Shown: positions 18,112 to 28,302, counted from the first letter of the stretch. The stretch is DNA of 64,000 nucleotides from Frateuria soli (GCF_021117385.1 NZ_CP088252.1:2108001-2172000), one strand, 5' to 3'. Notes: a model not told the origin generated them from the letters alone. Translations and numbers: made by a program.

Positions 18112-19419
18112 ATGTCTTTCGAATCGCTGGGCCTTGCGCCCGCGTTGTTGCGCGCGCTCGCCGAACAGGGCTACACCCAGCCCACCCCGATCCAGGCCGG
18201 CGCCATTCCGCTGGTACTGGAGGGTCACGACCTGCTGGCCGCCGCGCAGACCGGCACCGGCAAGACCGCCGCCTTCGCGCTGCCGCTGCTGCAGCACTTG
18301 TCCACCGCGGGCGCCACGCAGACCCGCCGCCCGCGCGCGCTGGTGCTCACGCCGACGCGCGAGCTGGCTGCCCAGGTGCACGACAACCTGCGCAGCTACG
18401 GCAAGCACCTGCGCGTTTCCAGCACCACCATTTTCGGCGGCATGAGCATGGGCCCGCAGATGCAGGCGCTGCGCCGCGGCGTGGACGTGGTGATCGCCAC
18501 CCCCGGTCGCCTGATCGATCACATGCAGCAGCGTTCGGTCGACCTGTCCGGGGTCGAGGTGCTGGTGCTGGACGAGGCCGACCGCATGCTCGACATGGGC
18601 TTCCTGCCGGCGATCAAGCGCATCCTCCAGGCGCTGCCCAAGCAGCGCCAGACGTTGCTGTTCTCGGCCACCTTCGCCGAACCGATCAAGGCGCTCGCGA
18701 TGCAGTTCATGCGCTCGCCGCGCGAAGTCTCGGTGACGCCGCCCAACACCGTGGCGCCGCTGGTCAGCCACCACGTGCACCCGGTCGATGCCTCGCGCAA
18801 GCGCGACCTGCTGCTGCACGTGCTGTCGCAGGACAGCCGCCGCCAGAGCCTGGTGTTCAGCCGCACCAAGCACGGCGCCGACAAGCTGGTGAAGTTCCTC
18901 GAGGTTTCGGGGATGCGCGCCGCGGCGATCCATGGCAACAAGAGCCAGAACGCCCGCACCAGGGCCCTGGGCGACTTCAAGAGCGGCCGCGTCACCGTGC
19001 TGGTGGCCACCGACATCGCCGCCCGCGGCATCGACATCGACCAGTTGCCGATGGTGATCAACCACGACCTGCCGATGGTGGCCGAGGACTACGTGCACCG
19101 CATCGGCCGCACCGGCCGCGCCGGTTCCGAAGGCATGGCCGTGTCGCTGGTCAGCCACGACGAGTCGGGCCTGCTGCGCGACATCCGCAAGCTGCTCAAG
19201 CAGGACATCGCCATCACCGACGTGCCCGGCTTCGAGCCCTCCACCCCGCTGAGGCTGGATGCCGGCGCGCCGCGCCCGGTGCAGGGCCAGCGGCAGCAGC
19301 GCCCGTCCCGCCCGCAGGTGTATCGCCAGCAGCATGGCGCCCAGTCGCATGCCGGCGAGCGTCCCGCCGAAGGCAATCGCCAGCGCCAGCGCCGCCGGCG
19401 TCCGGCGGCCAAGGCCTGA
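18112..19419 (+). CDS. rhlE: ATP-dependent RNA helicase, RhlE type
   Basis: A 435-residue DEAD-box helicase. Q motif near [10 protein letters not shown], Walker A AQTGTGKT, motif Ia PTRELA, motif II DEAD, motif III SAT, and motif [12 protein letters not shown] are all in order. After the two RecA domains (to about residue 365) is a short basic Gln/Arg-rich tail ending [11 protein letters not shown], as in RhlE rather than DeaD. RhlE remodels RNA in ribosome assembly and RNA decay. ATG at 18112 has AGGAG upstream. A perfect 14-base-pair hairpin follows the stop. Confidence 0.92.
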   Translation: MSFESLGLAPALLRALAEQGYTQPTPIQAGAIPLVLEGHDLLAAAQTGTGKTAAFALPLLQHLSTAGATQTRRPRALVLTPTRELAAQVHDNLRSYGKHLRVSSTTIFGGMSMGPQMQALRRGVDVVIATPGRLIDHMQQRSVDLSGVEVLVLDEADRMLDMGFLPAIKRILQALPKQRQTLLFSATFAEPIKALAMQFMRSPREVSVTPPNTVAPLVSHHVHPVDASRKRDLLLHVLSQDSRRQSLVFSRTKHGADKLVKFLEVSGMRAAAIHGNKSQNARTRALGDFKSGRVTVLVATDIAARGIDIDQLPMVINHDLPMVAEDYVHRIGRTGRAGSEGMAVSLVSHDESGLLRDIRKLLKQDIAITDVPGFEPSTPLRLDAGAPRPVQGQRQQRPSRPQVYRQQHGAQSHAGERPAEGNRQRQRRRRPAAKA

Positions 19420-19424
19420 GCCAT

Positions 19425-19454
19425 GCGCGGACCGGCGCTGGCGCCGGTCCGCGC
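19425..19454. terminator. GC-rich hairpin between rhlE and rimJ
   Basis: GCGCGGACCGGCGC (19425-19438) is perfectly complementary to 19441-19454. It lies between the convergent stop codons of rhlE and the acetyltransferase gene. There is no T-run on either strand, so termination strength is uncertain. Confidence 0.6.
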
Positions 19455-19457
19455 GCC

Positions 19458-20006
19458 TCATTCGTCGCGCAGCTTCGCCGTGAGCACGTGGTCCTCCCAC
19501 ACGCCGGCGATCTTCAGGTATTTCGGCGCGTAGCCCTCGCGCCGGAAACCCAGGCGCGCCAGCAGCCTGGCACTGTGCGCGTTGCGCGGCATGTAGTTGG
19601 CCATCACCCGGTGCAGGCCCAGCACGCCGAAAGCCCAGGCCAGGCCAGCATCCAGCGCCTCGGACATCAGACCCTTGCCCTGCTCCCCTGCATCGATGCC
19701 GTAGCCCAGGTGGCAGGCCTGGAAGGCGCCACGCACCACGTTGGCGAAGTTGAAGCATCCCAGCAGACGGCTTTCGTCGGGCGCCAGCACGGCAAACAGG
19801 TAGCCCCGGTCCGTACGCACCCACTCGCGCGCCTCCTCGATGCGGACGCAGCACGACTCCAGGGTGAAGTACGCCTCCTCGCGCGTTGGTTCCCATGGCG
19901 CCAGGTGCGCCCGGTTCCCGCGGCGATAGTCGAGCAAGCGAGCCGCGTCGTCCACCTCGAATGGACGGATGAGCGTGCGCGCCGTGCGCAGGCACGGCGC
20001 GCTCAT
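19458..20006 (-). CDS. rimJ: RimJ-type GNAT N-acetyltransferase
   Basis: A 182-residue GNAT protein of the ribosomal-protein alanine acetyltransferase group. It opens with TARTLIRPFEVDDAARLLDY; the acetyl-CoA-binding motif is GYGIDAGEQGKGLMSEAL; then HRVMANYMPRNAHSARLLARLGFRREG. RimJ acetylates the N-terminus of ribosomal protein S5 and also aids small-subunit assembly. Its start overlaps the fghA stop (ATGA), so the two are coupled. Which protein it modifies here is inferred from family only. Confidence 0.82.
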   Translation of the reverse strand: MSAPCLRTARTLIRPFEVDDAARLLDYRRGNRAHLAPWEPTREEAYFTLESCCVRIEEAREWVRTDRGYLFAVLAPDESRLLGCFNFANVVRGAFQACHLGYGIDAGEQGKGLMSEALDAGLAWAFGVLGLHRVMANYMPRNAHSARLLARLGFRREGYAPKYLKIAGVWEDHVLTAKLRDE

Positions 20007-20851
20007 GCCAGCCCCAACGCCCGCGCGTGGTGGCGAAGATGGTCGTCGATGAAACTGGCGATGAACCAGTAGCTGTGGTCGTAGCCGGCGTGCCGGCGCA
20101 GCAGCAGCGGCTGTCCGGCCTCGGCGCAGGCTTCCTCGAACAGCTCCGGCCGCAGTTGCGCGGCGAGGAAGCGGTCGGCCCCGCCCTGATCGATCAGGAT
20201 CGTGCCGGGGAAAGCCTGCCGCCTGACCAGCGCACAGGCATCGTGGTCGGCCCATGCGCCCCGGTCCTCGCCCAGGTAGCGCACGAACGCCTTCTCGCCC
20301 CAGGGCACCCGCGAGGGAGCCACAATGGGAGCGAATGCGGATACCGAGCGGTAGCGCTGCGGGTCGGTGAGCGCCAGGGTAAGCGCGCCATGGCCGCCCA
20401 TCGAGTGGCCGCACACGCCCGCGCGCTCCACATCCACCGGGAAATGCGCCGACAGCAGCGCGGGCAATTCCTCGGCCACGTAGCTGCGCATGCGAAACCG
20501 CGACGACCACGGCGCCCGCGTCGCATCCAGGTAGAAGCCCGCGCCTTCGCCGAATTCCCAGTCGCCGGTGGCGCCCTCCAGGCCGGTGTCGCGCGGACTG
20601 GTGTCAGGCATCACCAGCGCGAGGCCCAGCTCGGCGGCCAGCCGCTGCGCGCCGGCCTTGATCGTCGCGGTTTCCTCGGTGCAGGTCAGGCCGGCCAGGA
20701 AATACAGCAGCGGGCATGGCTGGCGCGCCGACTGCGGCGGCAGATAGAGCGCAAAGCGCATCGGGCCGCCGCAGGCTCGCGAATCGTGCCGGTAAAAGCC
20801 CTGCACGCCGCCATGGCAGCGTTGCTCGGAGATCGTCTCGATGGTCGCCAC
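20003..20851 (-). CDS. fghA: S-formylglutathione hydrolase
   Basis: A 282-residue esterase-D-type alpha/beta hydrolase. The opening MRFALYLPPQ and the family segment LLYFLAGLTCTEE are followed by nucleophile Ser in GHSMGGHGAL, Asp in LIDQGGADRF, and His in RHAGYDHSYWF. It hydrolyses S-formylglutathione to glutathione and formate in formaldehyde detoxification. The matching glutathione-dependent formaldehyde dehydrogenase is not in the window. The stop codon overlaps the rimJ start. Confidence 0.93.
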   Translation of the reverse strand: MATIETISEQRCHGGVQGFYRHDSRACGGPMRFALYLPPQSARQPCPLLYFLAGLTCTEETATIKAGAQRLAAELGLALVMPDTSPRDTGLEGATGDWEFGEGAGFYLDATRAPWSSRFRMRSYVAEELPALLSAHFPVDVERAGVCGHSMGGHGALTLALTDPQRYRSVSAFAPIVAPSRVPWGEKAFVRYLGEDRGAWADHDACALVRRQAFPGTILIDQGGADRFLAAQLRPELFEEACAEAGQPLLLRRHAGYDHSYWFIASFIDDHLRHHARALGLA

Positions 20852-20937
20852 GGGCCGCTCCTCTCCACAAACACGCGATCATAACCACGGTCCGACCACA
20901 CACCGTGTACTTCCTGCCGACGGCCTCCCGGCGAGCC

Positions 20938-20946
20938 TGATAGAAT
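20938..20946 (+). promoter_or_regulatory. Extended -10 promoter element for deaD
   Basis: TGATAGAAT (20938-20946) fits an extended -10 (TGnTAGAAT, close to TATAAT). It sits about 58 bases before the deaD start in the 153-base region divergent from fghA. No clear -35 box, as is often true of extended -10 promoters. Confidence 0.45.
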
Positions 20947-21004
20947 GCTCGCCGCTCCGCGCGGCGCACGCCTTCGCTCGCCGCCGCCCAATCCTGAGGT
21001 TCCC

Positions 21005-22852
21005 ATGTCATCCCCCGTTCCAGGTCCCACGCCGGCCGGTCACGACCCGGCGCCGGCCGGTTTTGCCGCGCTCGCGCTGCGCCCCGAAGTCCAGCAGGCG
21101 CTGGCCGACGTCGGCTACGAGTCGCCCTCCCCCATCCAGGCGGCCACCATCCCGTCGCTGCTCGAAGGCCGCGACGTGCTCGGCCAGGCGCAGACCGGTA
21201 CCGGCAAGACCGCCGCGTTCGCGCTGCCGATCCTCTCGCGCATCGAGGCCAGGCCCGGCAAGCCGCAGGCCCTGGTGCTCGCCCCCACGCGTGAACTGGC
21301 CATCCAGGTGGCCGAGGCGTTCCAGCGCTACGCCGCGCACATCCCCGGCTTCCAGGTGCTGCCGATCTATGGCGGGCAGAGCTACGGCCCGCAGCTGCAC
21401 GCGCTGCGCCGCGGCGTGCACGTGGTGGTCGGCACGCCCGGCCGCGTGATCGACCACATGGACAAGGGCACGCTGGACCTGTCCGAGCTCAGGTACCTGG
21501 TGCTGGACGAGGCCGACGAGATGCTGCGCATGGGCTTCATCGACGACGTCGAGAAGGTGCTCCAGGCCACGCCGTCGACGCGCCAGGTCGCGCTGTTCTC
21601 GGCCACCATGCCGGCGCCGATCCGCAAGATCGCCCAGGCGCACCTGAAGGAACCGGTCGAGGTCACGATCAAGGCCAAGACCACCACGGCAGCCAACATC
21701 CGCCAGCGCTACTGGTTCGTCAGCGGCATGCACAAGCTCGATGCGCTGACCCGCATCCTGGAAGCCGAGCCGTTCGACGCCATGATCATCTTCGCCCGCA
21801 CCAAGCAGGCGACCGAGGAGCTGGCCGAGAAGCTGACCGCGCGCGGCCTGGCCGCCGCCGCGATCAACGGCGACATTGCCCAGCCGCAGCGCGAGCGGGT
21901 GATCCAGCAGTTGAAGGACGGCAAGCTCGACATCCTGGTCGCCACCGACGTGGCCGCACGCGGCCTGGACGTCGAGCGCATCAGCCACGTCTTCAATTAC
22001 GACATCCCCTACGACACCGAAAGCTACGTCCACCGCATCGGCCGCACCGGTCGCGCTGGGCGCAGCGGCGAGGCGATCCTGTTCGTCACCCCGCGCGAGA
22101 AGGGCATGCTGCGCGCGATCGAGCGGGCCACGCGCCAGCCGATCGAGGAGATGAAGCTGCCCACCGTCGAGGCCGTGAACGACGTGCGCATCGCCCGCTT
22201 CAAGCAGCGCATCACCGACACCATGGCGCAGGGCGAACTGGGCCAGTTCCAGCAGCTGATCGAGCAGTACGAGCAGGAACACAATGTGCCGGCGCTCGAG
22301 ATCGCCGCCGCGCTCGCGCGCATCGCACAGGGCGACCGCCCGCTGCTGCTGACGCCGCCGCCCAAGCGCGAGTACGAGCGGCGCGAACCGGCGCCGCGTG
22401 AAGCGCGCGAGCGCGATGGCGAACGCCGCCCGCCACACGAGCGCAAGCCGCGCGAACCCCGCGAAGGCGCCCCGCCGCGGAGCTTCGACAACCGTCCGCC
22501 GCGCCCGCACAACGCACCCGAACCGGGCAAGCGCACCTATCGCATCGAGGTCGGCCACGAGCACGGCGTCAAGCCCGGCAACATCGTCGGCGCCATCGCC
22601 AACGAGGCCGGCCTGGAAAGCCAGTTCATCGGCCGCGTCAGCATCCGCAGCGACTACAGCCTGATCGACCTGCCCGAAGGCATGCCCTCGGAGGTGTTCG
22701 ACCACCTCAAGAAAGTCTGGGTCAGCCAGCAGCAGCTGCGCATCAGCGAGTGGGATGGCAACGAAGAGGCCGCCGGCAGCGCACCCCCGCGGCGGTCGCG
22801 GCCGGGCGGGTTCAAGCCGCGTACGGGCGGCAAGCCGCCGCGGCGCAAGTAG
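21005..22852 (+). CDS. deaD: ATP-dependent RNA helicase DeaD/CsdA
   Basis: A 615-residue DEAD-box helicase. The core (about 15-370) holds the Q motif SPIQAATIP, Walker [31 protein letters not shown] and [11 protein letters not shown] helical dimerisation-like region is followed by a basic Arg/Pro/Glu-rich linker. The C-terminal RNA-binding domain (DbpA type) contains YRIEVGHEHGVKPGNIVGAI and SLIDLPEGMP. This layout identifies DeaD, which acts in 50S assembly and mRNA turnover, especially in the cold. The ATG at 21005 follows GAGG. A hairpin follows the stop. Confidence 0.95.
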   Translation: MSSPVPGPTPAGHDPAPAGFAALALRPEVQQALADVGYESPSPIQAATIPSLLEGRDVLGQAQTGTGKTAAFALPILSRIEARPGKPQALVLAPTRELAIQVAEAFQRYAAHIPGFQVLPIYGGQSYGPQLHALRRGVHVVVGTPGRVIDHMDKGTLDLSELRYLVLDEADEMLRMGFIDDVEKVLQATPSTRQVALFSATMPAPIRKIAQAHLKEPVEVTIKAKTTTAANIRQRYWFVSGMHKLDALTRILEAEPFDAMIIFARTKQATEELAEKLTARGLAAAAINGDIAQPQRERVIQQLKDGKLDILVATDVAARGLDVERISHVFNYDIPYDTESYVHRIGRTGRAGRSGEAILFVTPREKGMLRAIERATRQPIEEMKLPTVEAVNDVRIARFKQRITDTMAQGELGQFQQLIEQYEQEHNVPALEIAAALARIAQGDRPLLLTPPPKREYERREPAPREARERDGERRPPHERKPREPREGAPPRSFDNRPPRPHNAPEPGKRTYRIEVGHEHGVKPGNIVGAIANEAGLESQFIGRVSIRSDYSLIDLPEGMPSEVFDHLKKVWVSQQQLRISEWDGNEEAAGSAPPRRSRPGGFKPRTGGKPPRRK

Positions 22853-22881
22853 GCCCTCGCGGGGCAGGCGGGGCCGCACCC

Positions 22882-22912
22882 CCGCGGGAGTGCAGCCCGT
22901 GCACTCCCGCGG
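22882..22912. terminator. Hairpin between deaD and cysNC
   Basis: CCGCGGGAGTGCA (22882-22894) pairs perfectly with 22900-22912 over a five-base loop between two convergent genes. It ends four bases before the cysNC stop codon. There is no T-run. Confidence 0.55.
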
Positions 22913-22915
22913 TCG

Positions 22916-24745
22916 TCAGGCCAGGCGGTCCCGCAGGTAATCCAGCACCTGCTCGGCCAGCTGCTCGGCGCGTTGTTCCCCGGTATGCAGGTGCAGCTCC
23001 GCCGAGGCCGGCGGCTCGTACGGCGAATCGATGCCGGTGAAGTTGCTGATCCGCCCGGCCCGCGCCTTGGCATAGAGCCCCTTCGGATCGCGCCGCTCGC
23101 ACTCGGCCAGCGGCGTGTCCACGAACACCTCGACGAATTCGCCCTCGGCGAAGCGCCCGCGCGCGAACGCGCGCTCCCCGGCGAAGGGCGAGATCACGCA
23201 CACCAGTACCACCAGCCCCGCGTCGACCATCAGGTGCGCGACCTCCGCCACGCGGCGCACGTTCTCCACGCGCGCCTCGGCGGTGAAACCCAGGTCCACG
23301 TTGAGCCCGTGGCGCAGGTTGTCGCCGTCCAGCAGATAGGTGTGGAAACCCTGCGCCGCCAGCTTGCGCTCGACCAGGTTGGCGATGGTGGACTTCCCGG
23401 CGCCCGACAGGCCGGTGAACCAGACGCACAGCGGCTGCTGGCCCTTGGCCTGCGCCCGGGTGGCCTTGTCCACGTCGGTGTGTTGCCAGTGGATGTTGGC
23501 CGCCCGCCGCAGGGCGAAGTCGAGCATGCCGCAGGCGACCGTGGCGTTGCTCTGGCGGTCGATGAGAACGAAGCCGCCCAGCGTGCGGTTGTCGGCATAG
23601 CGCTCGAACGGCAACGGCCGGTCCAGGTCGATGTTGCAGTAGCCGACGTCGTTGAGTTCCAGACGGCGCGCCGCCAGCGGCGCCTGCGTATTGACGTCGA
23701 TCTTGTGCTTGATCGCGGTAACGCGCGCATTGACCGTGGCCGTGCCCAGCTGCAGCAGGTAGCCGCGGCCGGGCAACAGCGGCTGGTCGCCGAACCAGAC
23801 CAGGTGGCAGCCGAACTGGTCGGCGACCGCCGCCGGCTGCGCTACGGCGGCGATCACGTCGCCCCGACTGATGTCGAGTTCGCGATCCAGGCACAGCGTG
23901 ACCGCCTGCCCGGTGACGGCCTGGGCAAGATCCGTCGACGGGCCGACGATGCGCTCGACCCGCGCGCGCTGCCCGCCCGGCTGCACCAGCACCTCCTCGC
24001 CCACCTCCACGCGCCCGCCGCACACGGTGCCGGCATAGCCGCGGAAATGCTGGTCGGGGCGGTTCACCCATTGCACCGGCAGGCGGAAACGTTCCGGGGA
24101 CGCCACCCCGGCCTCCAGCGTCTCCAGCAGCTCGAGCAGGCCGGGACCCTGGTACCAGGGCATGCGCGTCGAACGCAGGCCCACGTTGTCGCCGTCCGGC
24201 GCCACCACCGGCAGCGCATCGACCGCTTCGACGCCCATCGACGCGGCAAGCGCACGGTAAGGTTCGACGATGGATGCGTAGACGTCCGCATCGAGCCCCA
24301 CCAGATCCATCTTGTTGACCGCCAGCACGATACGGCGGATGCCAAGCAACGCGCAGATGTAGGTATGCCGGCGCGTCTGCGGCAACAGGCCCTTGCGGGC
24401 GTCGACCAGGACCACCGCCAGGTCGGCCTGGGAGGCGCCGGTCGCCATGTTGCGCGTGTACTGCTCGTGTCCCGGGCAGTCGCCGACGATGAAGCTGCGT
24501 CGCGCGGTATGGAAATAGCGCCAGGCGACGTCGATGGTGATGCCCTGCTCGCGCTCGGCATCCAGTCCGTCGGTGACCAGCGCGAAATCCAGCGCCTCGC
24601 CGCCGCGCTTGCGGCTGTCGCGGCGCAGCGCGTCCAACTGGTCGTCGGCGAGCATGCCGGCGTCGTACAGCAGGCGCCCCAGCAGCGTGCTCTTGCCGTC
24701 GTCGACGCTGCCGCAGGTAATGAAGCGGAGCATGCCGGCGGCCAT
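22916..24745 (-). CDS. cysNC: Bifunctional sulfate adenylyltransferase subunit 1/adenylylsulfate kinase
   Basis: A 609-residue fusion. The N-terminal CysN part (to about 425) is an EF-Tu-like GTPase: P-loop [13 protein letters not shown], switch [17 protein letters not shown], and NKMD. The C-terminal CysC part (about 430-609) has its own P-loop [27 protein letters not shown] and [12 protein letters not shown] of APS kinase. With CysD it makes APS from sulfate and ATP; the kinase converts APS to PAPS. Start ATG at 24745 overlaps the cysD stop (TGATG). The frame stays open further 5' but that part lies inside cysD and is not coding. Confidence 0.96.
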   Translation of the reverse strand: MAAGMLRFITCGSVDDGKSTLLGRLLYDAGMLADDQLDALRRDSRKRGGEALDFALVTDGLDAEREQGITIDVAWRYFHTARRSFIVGDCPGHEQYTRNMATGASQADLAVVLVDARKGLLPQTRRHTYICALLGIRRIVLAVNKMDLVGLDADVYASIVEPYRALAASMGVEAVDALPVVAPDGDNVGLRSTRMPWYQGPGLLELLETLEAGVASPERFRLPVQWVNRPDQHFRGYAGTVCGGRVEVGEEVLVQPGGQRARVERIVGPSTDLAQAVTGQAVTLCLDRELDISRGDVIAAVAQPAAVADQFGCHLVWFGDQPLLPGRGYLLQLGTATVNARVTAIKHKIDVNTQAPLAARRLELNDVGYCNIDLDRPLPFERYADNRTLGGFVLIDRQSNATVACGMLDFALRRAANIHWQHTDVDKATRAQAKGQQPLCVWFTGLSGAGKSTIANLVERKLAAQGFHTYLLDGDNLRHGLNVDLGFTAEARVENVRRVAEVAHLMVDAGLVVLVCVISPFAGERAFARGRFAEGEFVEVFVDTPLAECERRDPKGLYAKARAGRISNFTGIDSPYEPPASAELHLHTGEQRAEQLAEQVLDYLRDRLA

Positions 24746-25647
24746 CAGAAATAGCCCTCCTGCTTCTTCTTCTCCATCGAGCTGGCGCCATCGTGGTCGA
24801 TGATGCGCCCCTGGCGCTCGGAACTGCGCGAGGCGCGCATCTCCTCGATGATCGCGTCCAGCGAGTCGGCCTGCGACGCGATCGCGCCGGTGAGCGGATA
24901 ACAGCCCAGCGTGCGGAAGCGCACGCGGCGCTGCTGGATCCTCTCGCCTTCGCGCAGCACGAAGCGCTCGTCGTCGACCATGATCAGCGCACCGTCGCGC
25001 TCGACCACCGGCCGCTCCCTGGCGAAGTACAGCGGCACCACCTCGATCCGCTCGCGCCGGATGTATTCCCACACGTCCAGTTCGGTCCAGTTCGACAGCG
25101 GGAACACGCGCACGCTCTCGCCCTGGCGGATCTGCGTGTTCCAGGTGTGCCAGAGCTCCGGCCGCTGCTGCTTCGGATCCCAGCGATGTTGCGCGGTGCG
25201 GAAGGAGAAGATGCGCTCCTTGGCCCGCGACTTTTCCTCGTCGCGGCGCGCGCCACCGATCGCCGCGTCGAACCGGTGCCGGTCCAGCGCCTGCCTGAGC
25301 GCCTGGGTCTTCATGATGTCGGTGTGCACCGCCGCGCCGTGGGTCAGCGGCGAGATGCCCTGGCGCACGCCCTCCTGGTTGACGTGCACCAGCATCTCGA
25401 TGTCGCCCTGCGCCGCCACGCGGTCGCGGAAGGCGATCATGTCGCGAAACTTCCAGGTCGTATCCACGTGCAGCAGCGGCAGCGGCGGAGGCGCCGGCCG
25501 GCTGGCCTTGCGCAGCAGGTGCAGCAGCACGGTGGAATCCTTCCCGATGGAATAGAGCATCACCGGACGGCGGAAACAGGCAAACACTTCACGCAGGATC
25601 TGGATGCTTTCCGCTTCCAGATCGTCGAGATGGGACGGGCGATGCAT
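24745..25647 (-). CDS. cysD: Sulfate adenylyltransferase subunit 2
   Basis: A 300-residue PP-loop ATP pyrophosphatase with [12 protein letters not shown] near the N-terminus, [31 protein letters not shown] and the C-terminal [20 protein letters not shown] typical of CysD. It catalyses APS formation in complex with the CysN part of CysNC. The gene is first in the operon and overlaps cysNC by one base. It is divergent from the TPR-sulfotransferase gene with a 144-base gap that must hold both promoters; none is convincing by eye. Confidence 0.97.
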   Translation of the reverse strand: MHRPSHLDDLEAESIQILREVFACFRRPVMLYSIGKDSTVLLHLLRKASRPAPPPLPLLHVDTTWKFRDMIAFRDRVAAQGDIEMLVHVNQEGVRQGISPLTHGAAVHTDIMKTQALRQALDRHRFDAAIGGARRDEEKSRAKERIFSFRTAQHRWDPKQQRPELWHTWNTQIRQGESVRVFPLSNWTELDVWEYIRRERIEVVPLYFARERPVVERDGALIMVDDERFVLREGERIQQRRVRFRTLGCYPLTGAIASQADSLDAIIEEMRASRSSERQGRIIDHDGASSMEKKKQEGYF

Positions 25648-25791
25648 CGGGCGAGCTTAGTCCTGGCCCGCGCGGCGCGGGCGAAGCACCCAAATTAGCA
25701 GACCCGCGCCCGCCTGCACGATCGGCGCATGCGAGGGGGCCGCGCGCCGCGGACGACGTACCATGCCTGTTCCATCCGGCGAGAACCCCTC

Positions 25792-27402
25792 ATGCCCGCT
25801 TCGTGGCCATTCCCCGATCACCCGGCCGACATGGCCATGCGGGTCGCGAGCCTGTCACCGGGGCAACGCCAGCAACTGGAGGCGGCGGCCAGGGCGATCC
25901 GCGACGGCGTGCCGGCACCCGCACGGCAGGCGCTCGACGCCGTGCTGGCCGGTGCGCCAGGTCATCCCGAGGCACTGCGCCTGCGCGGCATCCTGCACAC
26001 CCGCGCCCGGCAGTACGATGCCGCGCGCGAGGCCCTGAGGAACGCCTTGCGGGAATGGCCCGACGACCCGCTGGCCCTCACCGACCTGGGTAACGCCGAA
26101 CAGGCGGCCGGCGAGATCGAGGCTGCGCTGGCGCATTGGCGCAAGGCCTGTGCGCTGGCGCCGGACTACCCGATGGGCTGGTTCAACCTGGGACGCAACC
26201 TGCAGGTGCTCGGCTACACCACGCTTGCGGTGGAGGCGCTGCAACGCGCCTGCGCACTGGCGCCGACGCTGCTTCCCGCCCACGTGTTGCTGGGCGACGC
26301 CCTCGTCCACCTGGGCCGCTTCGACGAAGCCGCCTCGCACTACCGTGCCGCGCTCGCGGTGCACCCGGCCTGCGGCGACGCGTGGCGCGGGCTGGCCAAC
26401 ATGAAGACGCGGCCCCTCCCGGAAGAAGACCGCACGCGGCTCATCGCGCTGCTCCAGCGCAACGACGTCGCCGAGCCCGATCGCATTGCCATGGGTTTCG
26501 CCCTGGGCAAGGTCAACGAGGACCAGGGACGCTACGAGGAAGCCTTCGCCGCCCTCGGCGAGGCGAACGCGCGCCAGCGCCGGCTGGCCCCCTGGCAGGC
26601 CGGCGCGTTCCATGGATTGGTGGAATCGGTGAGCGCCGCCGGCGCCAGCTTGCCGCCGCCGCTCGCCCCGACACTGGGCGAGGAGGCGATCTTCATCGTC
26701 GGCCTGCCGCGCTCGGGCTCGACCCTGTTCGAACAGATCCTCGCCGCGCACCCGCAGGTGGAGGGGGCCAGCGAACTGCCGGACCTGGGCGAAGTACTGG
26801 TGGAGGAGTCGACCCGCCGCGGCCAGCCGTTTCCGCGCTGGGCGCCGTCCGCCACGGCGCAGGACTGGCAGCGCATGGGCCGGCGCTACCTCGAGCGCAC
26901 CGCCCGCTGGCGTCGGCAGCGCCCGCGCTTCACCGACAAGCTGCCGGAGAACTGGCTCCATGCCGGCGTGCTGGGCGCGATGCTGCCGGGCGCGCGCATC
27001 GTCGACGTGCGGCGCGACGCGCTGGAGGCCGGCTGGTCGTGCTTCAAGCAGCAGTTCTACCGGCTGCCGCATTTTGCCTGCACGCTGACCGACATCGCCG
27101 CCTACGTGCGCGACTACGAATCGGCGATGGACCGCTGGCAGGCCGCAGCGCCGGCCCGCATCCGCAGCCAGCGTTACGAGGCGCTGCTGGCCGATCCCGA
27201 AGCCGAGATCCGTGCCCTGCTCGCGTTCTGCGGCCTGCCCTTCGACGCCGCCTGCCTGGAATTCCATCGCGCCACGCGCGCGATCCGCACGCCCAGCGCC
27301 GCGCAGGTCCGCCAGCCGCTCAACCGCGACACCGCGCGCGCCGAGCGCTATGGCCGCCTGCTCGACCCGCTGCGACTGGGGCTGGGCCGACCGTTGTACT
27401 AG
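25792..27402 (+). CDS. TPR-repeat sulfotransferase
   Basis: A 536-residue protein. The N-terminal half (about 25-260) is tetratricopeptide repeats (DPLALTDLGNAEQAAGEIEAAL, then FNLGRNLQVLGY and HVLLGDALVHLGRFDEAASH). The C-terminal half is a sulfotransferase: 5'-phosphosulfate loop FIVGLPRSGSTLFEQILAAH, then FTDKLPENWLHAG and the 3'-phosphate region VDVRRDALEAGWSCF. It would transfer sulfate from PAPS, probably to a protein or peptide held by the TPR part. It is divergent from cysD-cysNC, whose product supplies PAPS. The start ATG at 25792 has only a weak GAGAA SD; substrate unknown. Confidence 0.88.
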   Translation: MPASWPFPDHPADMAMRVASLSPGQRQQLEAAARAIRDGVPAPARQALDAVLAGAPGHPEALRLRGILHTRARQYDAAREALRNALREWPDDPLALTDLGNAEQAAGEIEAALAHWRKACALAPDYPMGWFNLGRNLQVLGYTTLAVEALQRACALAPTLLPAHVLLGDALVHLGRFDEAASHYRAALAVHPACGDAWRGLANMKTRPLPEEDRTRLIALLQRNDVAEPDRIAMGFALGKVNEDQGRYEEAFAALGEANARQRRLAPWQAGAFHGLVESVSAAGASLPPPLAPTLGEEAIFIVGLPRSGSTLFEQILAAHPQVEGASELPDLGEVLVEESTRRGQPFPRWAPSATAQDWQRMGRRYLERTARWRRQRPRFTDKLPENWLHAGVLGAMLPGARIVDVRRDALEAGWSCFKQQFYRLPHFACTLTDIAAYVRDYESAMDRWQAAAPARIRSQRYEALLADPEAEIRALLAFCGLPFDAACLEFHRATRAIRTPSAAQVRQPLNRDTARAERYGRLLDPLRLGLGRPLY

Positions 27403-27479
27403 GGCGTGCTTGCAGCGGAAACGTTCGCCCCGATCTATCCGGGAGTACCTTCCACGCGTGTGCTCCAGAGGTTCCCCGG

Positions 27480-28262
27480 ATGACCACCCTGCCCAGCCTC
27501 TACATCTCCCACGGCTCGCCGATGACCGCGCTGCAGCCGGGCCCCGTCCGCGAGCGCCTGGCCGAACTGGCCGCCGATCTGCCGCGCCCGCAGGCGATCG
27601 TGATCGCCACCGCGCATTGGTTGAGCCCCGCGCCGCAGGTGGGTGGCGCCGCGCAGCCGGAGACGGTGCACGATTTCTTCGGATTCCCCGCGGAGCTCTA
27701 CCAGATCCGCTATCCCGCGCCGGGCGCGCCGGCACTGGCCGAGCGCGTTCTCGGCCTGCTCGGGCGCGCCGCCCTGGACGCGACACTCGACCCGCGGCGC
27801 GGCCTGGACCATGGCGCCTGGGTGCCGCTGCGCCTGCTCTATCCGGAAGCCGACATCCCGGTCGTACCGCTCTCCATCCAGCCCGGACGCGACCCGGCGC
27901 ACCACCTCGCGATCGGTCGCGCACTGGCTTCGTTGCCCGGCGAGGGCGTGCTGGTGATCGGCTCGGGCAGCATCACCCACAACCTGGGCGACCTGCGCCA
28001 GGGCTACGGCGCCGAGCGCGAGGCGCCCTACGTGCGACCGTTCATCACTTGGGTGGAAGAGCGCCTGGCCGCCGGCGACGTGGATGCACTGCTCGACTAT
28101 CGCCGCCAGGCTCCCTTCGCCCAGCGCGCCCATCCGACCGACGAACACCTGCTGCCCCTGTTCGTCGCGCTCGGCGCCGCCGGCACGCAACCGCGCGCGC
28201 AACGCACCGATGCCGGCATCGACCACGGCATCCTGGCGATGGACATCTACCGCTTCGGCTGA
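27480..28262 (+). CDS. ygiD: DODA-type extradiol dioxygenase (YgiD-like)
   Basis: A 260-residue protein of the class III extradiol ring-cleavage (LigB-like) family. It opens YISHGSPMTALQPG with the first metal-binding His, then ATAHWLSPAPQVGG, LDHGAWVPLRLLYPEAD and IGSGSITHNLGDLR, which hold the other conserved His residues. Relatives such as E. coli YgiD cleave L-DOPA at the 4,5 position with a divalent metal. The natural substrate here is unknown. It is on the same strand as the sulfotransferase gene, 77 bases downstream. Confidence 0.87.
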   Translation: MTTLPSLYISHGSPMTALQPGPVRERLAELAADLPRPQAIVIATAHWLSPAPQVGGAAQPETVHDFFGFPAELYQIRYPAPGAPALAERVLGLLGRAALDATLDPRRGLDHGAWVPLRLLYPEADIPVVPLSIQPGRDPAHHLAIGRALASLPGEGVLVIGSGSITHNLGDLRQGYGAEREAPYVRPFITWVEERLAAGDVDALLDYRRQAPFAQRAHPTDEHLLPLFVALGAAGTQPRAQRTDAGIDHGILAMDIYRFG

Positions 28263-28302
28263 CTTTCCCGCTGCGTGGGCTCCGGTGCCGGCGCGCCGGG
28301 CG

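Noticed and set aside
24746-25072. 5' extension of the cysNC reading frame into cysD
   Set aside because: The CysN homology begins at [16 protein letters not shown] near 24745. The upstream part lies in cysD, is not conserved, and the TGATG overlap marks the true start.
25855-27924. Minus-strand frame of 689 codons opposite the sulfotransferase
   Set aside because: Antisense shadow; the plus-strand frame has TPR and PAPS-loop motifs.
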